From contig JBDSOU010000120.1 in assembly GCA_039914625.1 (NCBI GenBank), positions 1 through 5,376 of the forward strand: 5,376 nucleotides of DNA, in the 5' to 3' direction. Origin of the DNA: DATEMK01 sp039914625 (lineage in GTDB: Bacteria; Bacteroidota; Bacteroidia; AKYH767-A; OLB10). The notes under the pieces are model-generated. The model did no database searches. It saw nothing but the letters and a program-made list of their open reading frames with translations, and had not been told where the DNA came from. The stretch's first letter is position 1. Each line of letters begins with the position of its first letter. The position numbers and the translations under genes were made by a program. Below, one piece after another: positions 5,254-5,376 of this stretch.

Positions 5254-5376
5254 CCGATAAAATCGGGACAAGTTGTGAAGCAACCAAGGGCTGCTTTTGT
5301 ACGGTTGCGTTTCTTCTCTTTTTATTTTAAAGAAGGGATAACCAAAACGGCCTTGCCGATAAATCGGGAGAGGTTG
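5254..5376. repeat. Two related palindromic repeats at the right edge
   Basis: The sequence CCGATAAAATCGGGACAAGTTG (split here by its stem and tail: CCGAT-AAAA-TCGGG, then ACAAGTTG) at 5254-5275 recurs in slightly changed form at 5356-5376, matching at 19 positions with two substitutions and one 1-base gap. The first copy contains a perfect 7-bp inverted repeat (TCCCGAT 5252-5258, ATCGGGA 5262-5268, loop AAA); the second contains CCGAT/ATCGG (5356-5360, 5363-5367). The second copy runs to the window end and may continue. ATCGGG palindromes are common in Bacteroidota intergenic DNA, so this may be a REP-like element or part of a terminator for a gene outside the window. The 5176-5251 stretch before it holds no gene. 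Confidence 0.55.

Noticed and set aside
5254..5376. Minus-strand coding through the right-edge repeats (both copies read NLSRF)
   Set aside because: Frames are short and closed by stops; the shared peptide follows from the DNA repeat and does not indicate a gene.

Overview
The window is AT-rich and every supportable gene lies on the minus strand. Start codons follow A/T-rich leaders without Shine-Dalgarno sequences. The gene families (general-stress-type PPOX protein, Hsp31-like DJ-1/PfpI protein, DoxX-like membrane protein, an ECF-type sigma factor with no zinc-finger anti-sigma factor) fit a member of the Bacteroidota. A Chitinophagaceae-, Sphingobacteriia- or Flavobacteriia-like host is my inference; no marker gene fixes the genus.

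Layout in the direction of transcription (right to left). (1) 5088-5376 is non-coding. It holds two related CCGAT/ATCGG palindromic repeats at the right edge and a cluster of TGTTA(A/C)A motifs, including two perfect 12-bp copies 21 bp apart, upstream of the sigma gene. (2) 5087-3467 is a three-gene unit: a divergent ECF-type sigma factor, an exported methionine-rich protein, and a small, extremely hydrophilic Q/N-rich protein. A canonical rho-independent terminator (3392-3439) closes it. (3) 3328-30 is a second array of stress and detoxification genes: a PPOX-fold general stress protein, a DJ-1/PfpI (Hsp31-type) protein, a DoxX-like membrane protein, a possible 48-residue ORF, an alpha/beta hydrolase of the non-heme chloroperoxidase/arylesterase type, and a small ABM-domain monooxygenase-like protein.

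The second array looks like a set for handling oxidants, quinones and reactive carbonyls, judging from the known roles of the families. Between the DJ-1-like gene and the DoxX gene lies what looks like the decayed 3' end of a medium-chain NADP-dependent oxidoreductase, so the array may once have had another redox enzyme. The sigma-led unit is the least ordinary part: the sigma factor has a CPC...HTH cluster where region 2.4 is expected, and its two downstream partners have no function I can assign.

Two of the longest open frames begin at TTG only by extension (1944 and 5117). The better starts are the in-frame ATGs at 1917 and 5087, and those are used here. No tRNA, rRNA, CRISPR array, transposase or integrase is visible.
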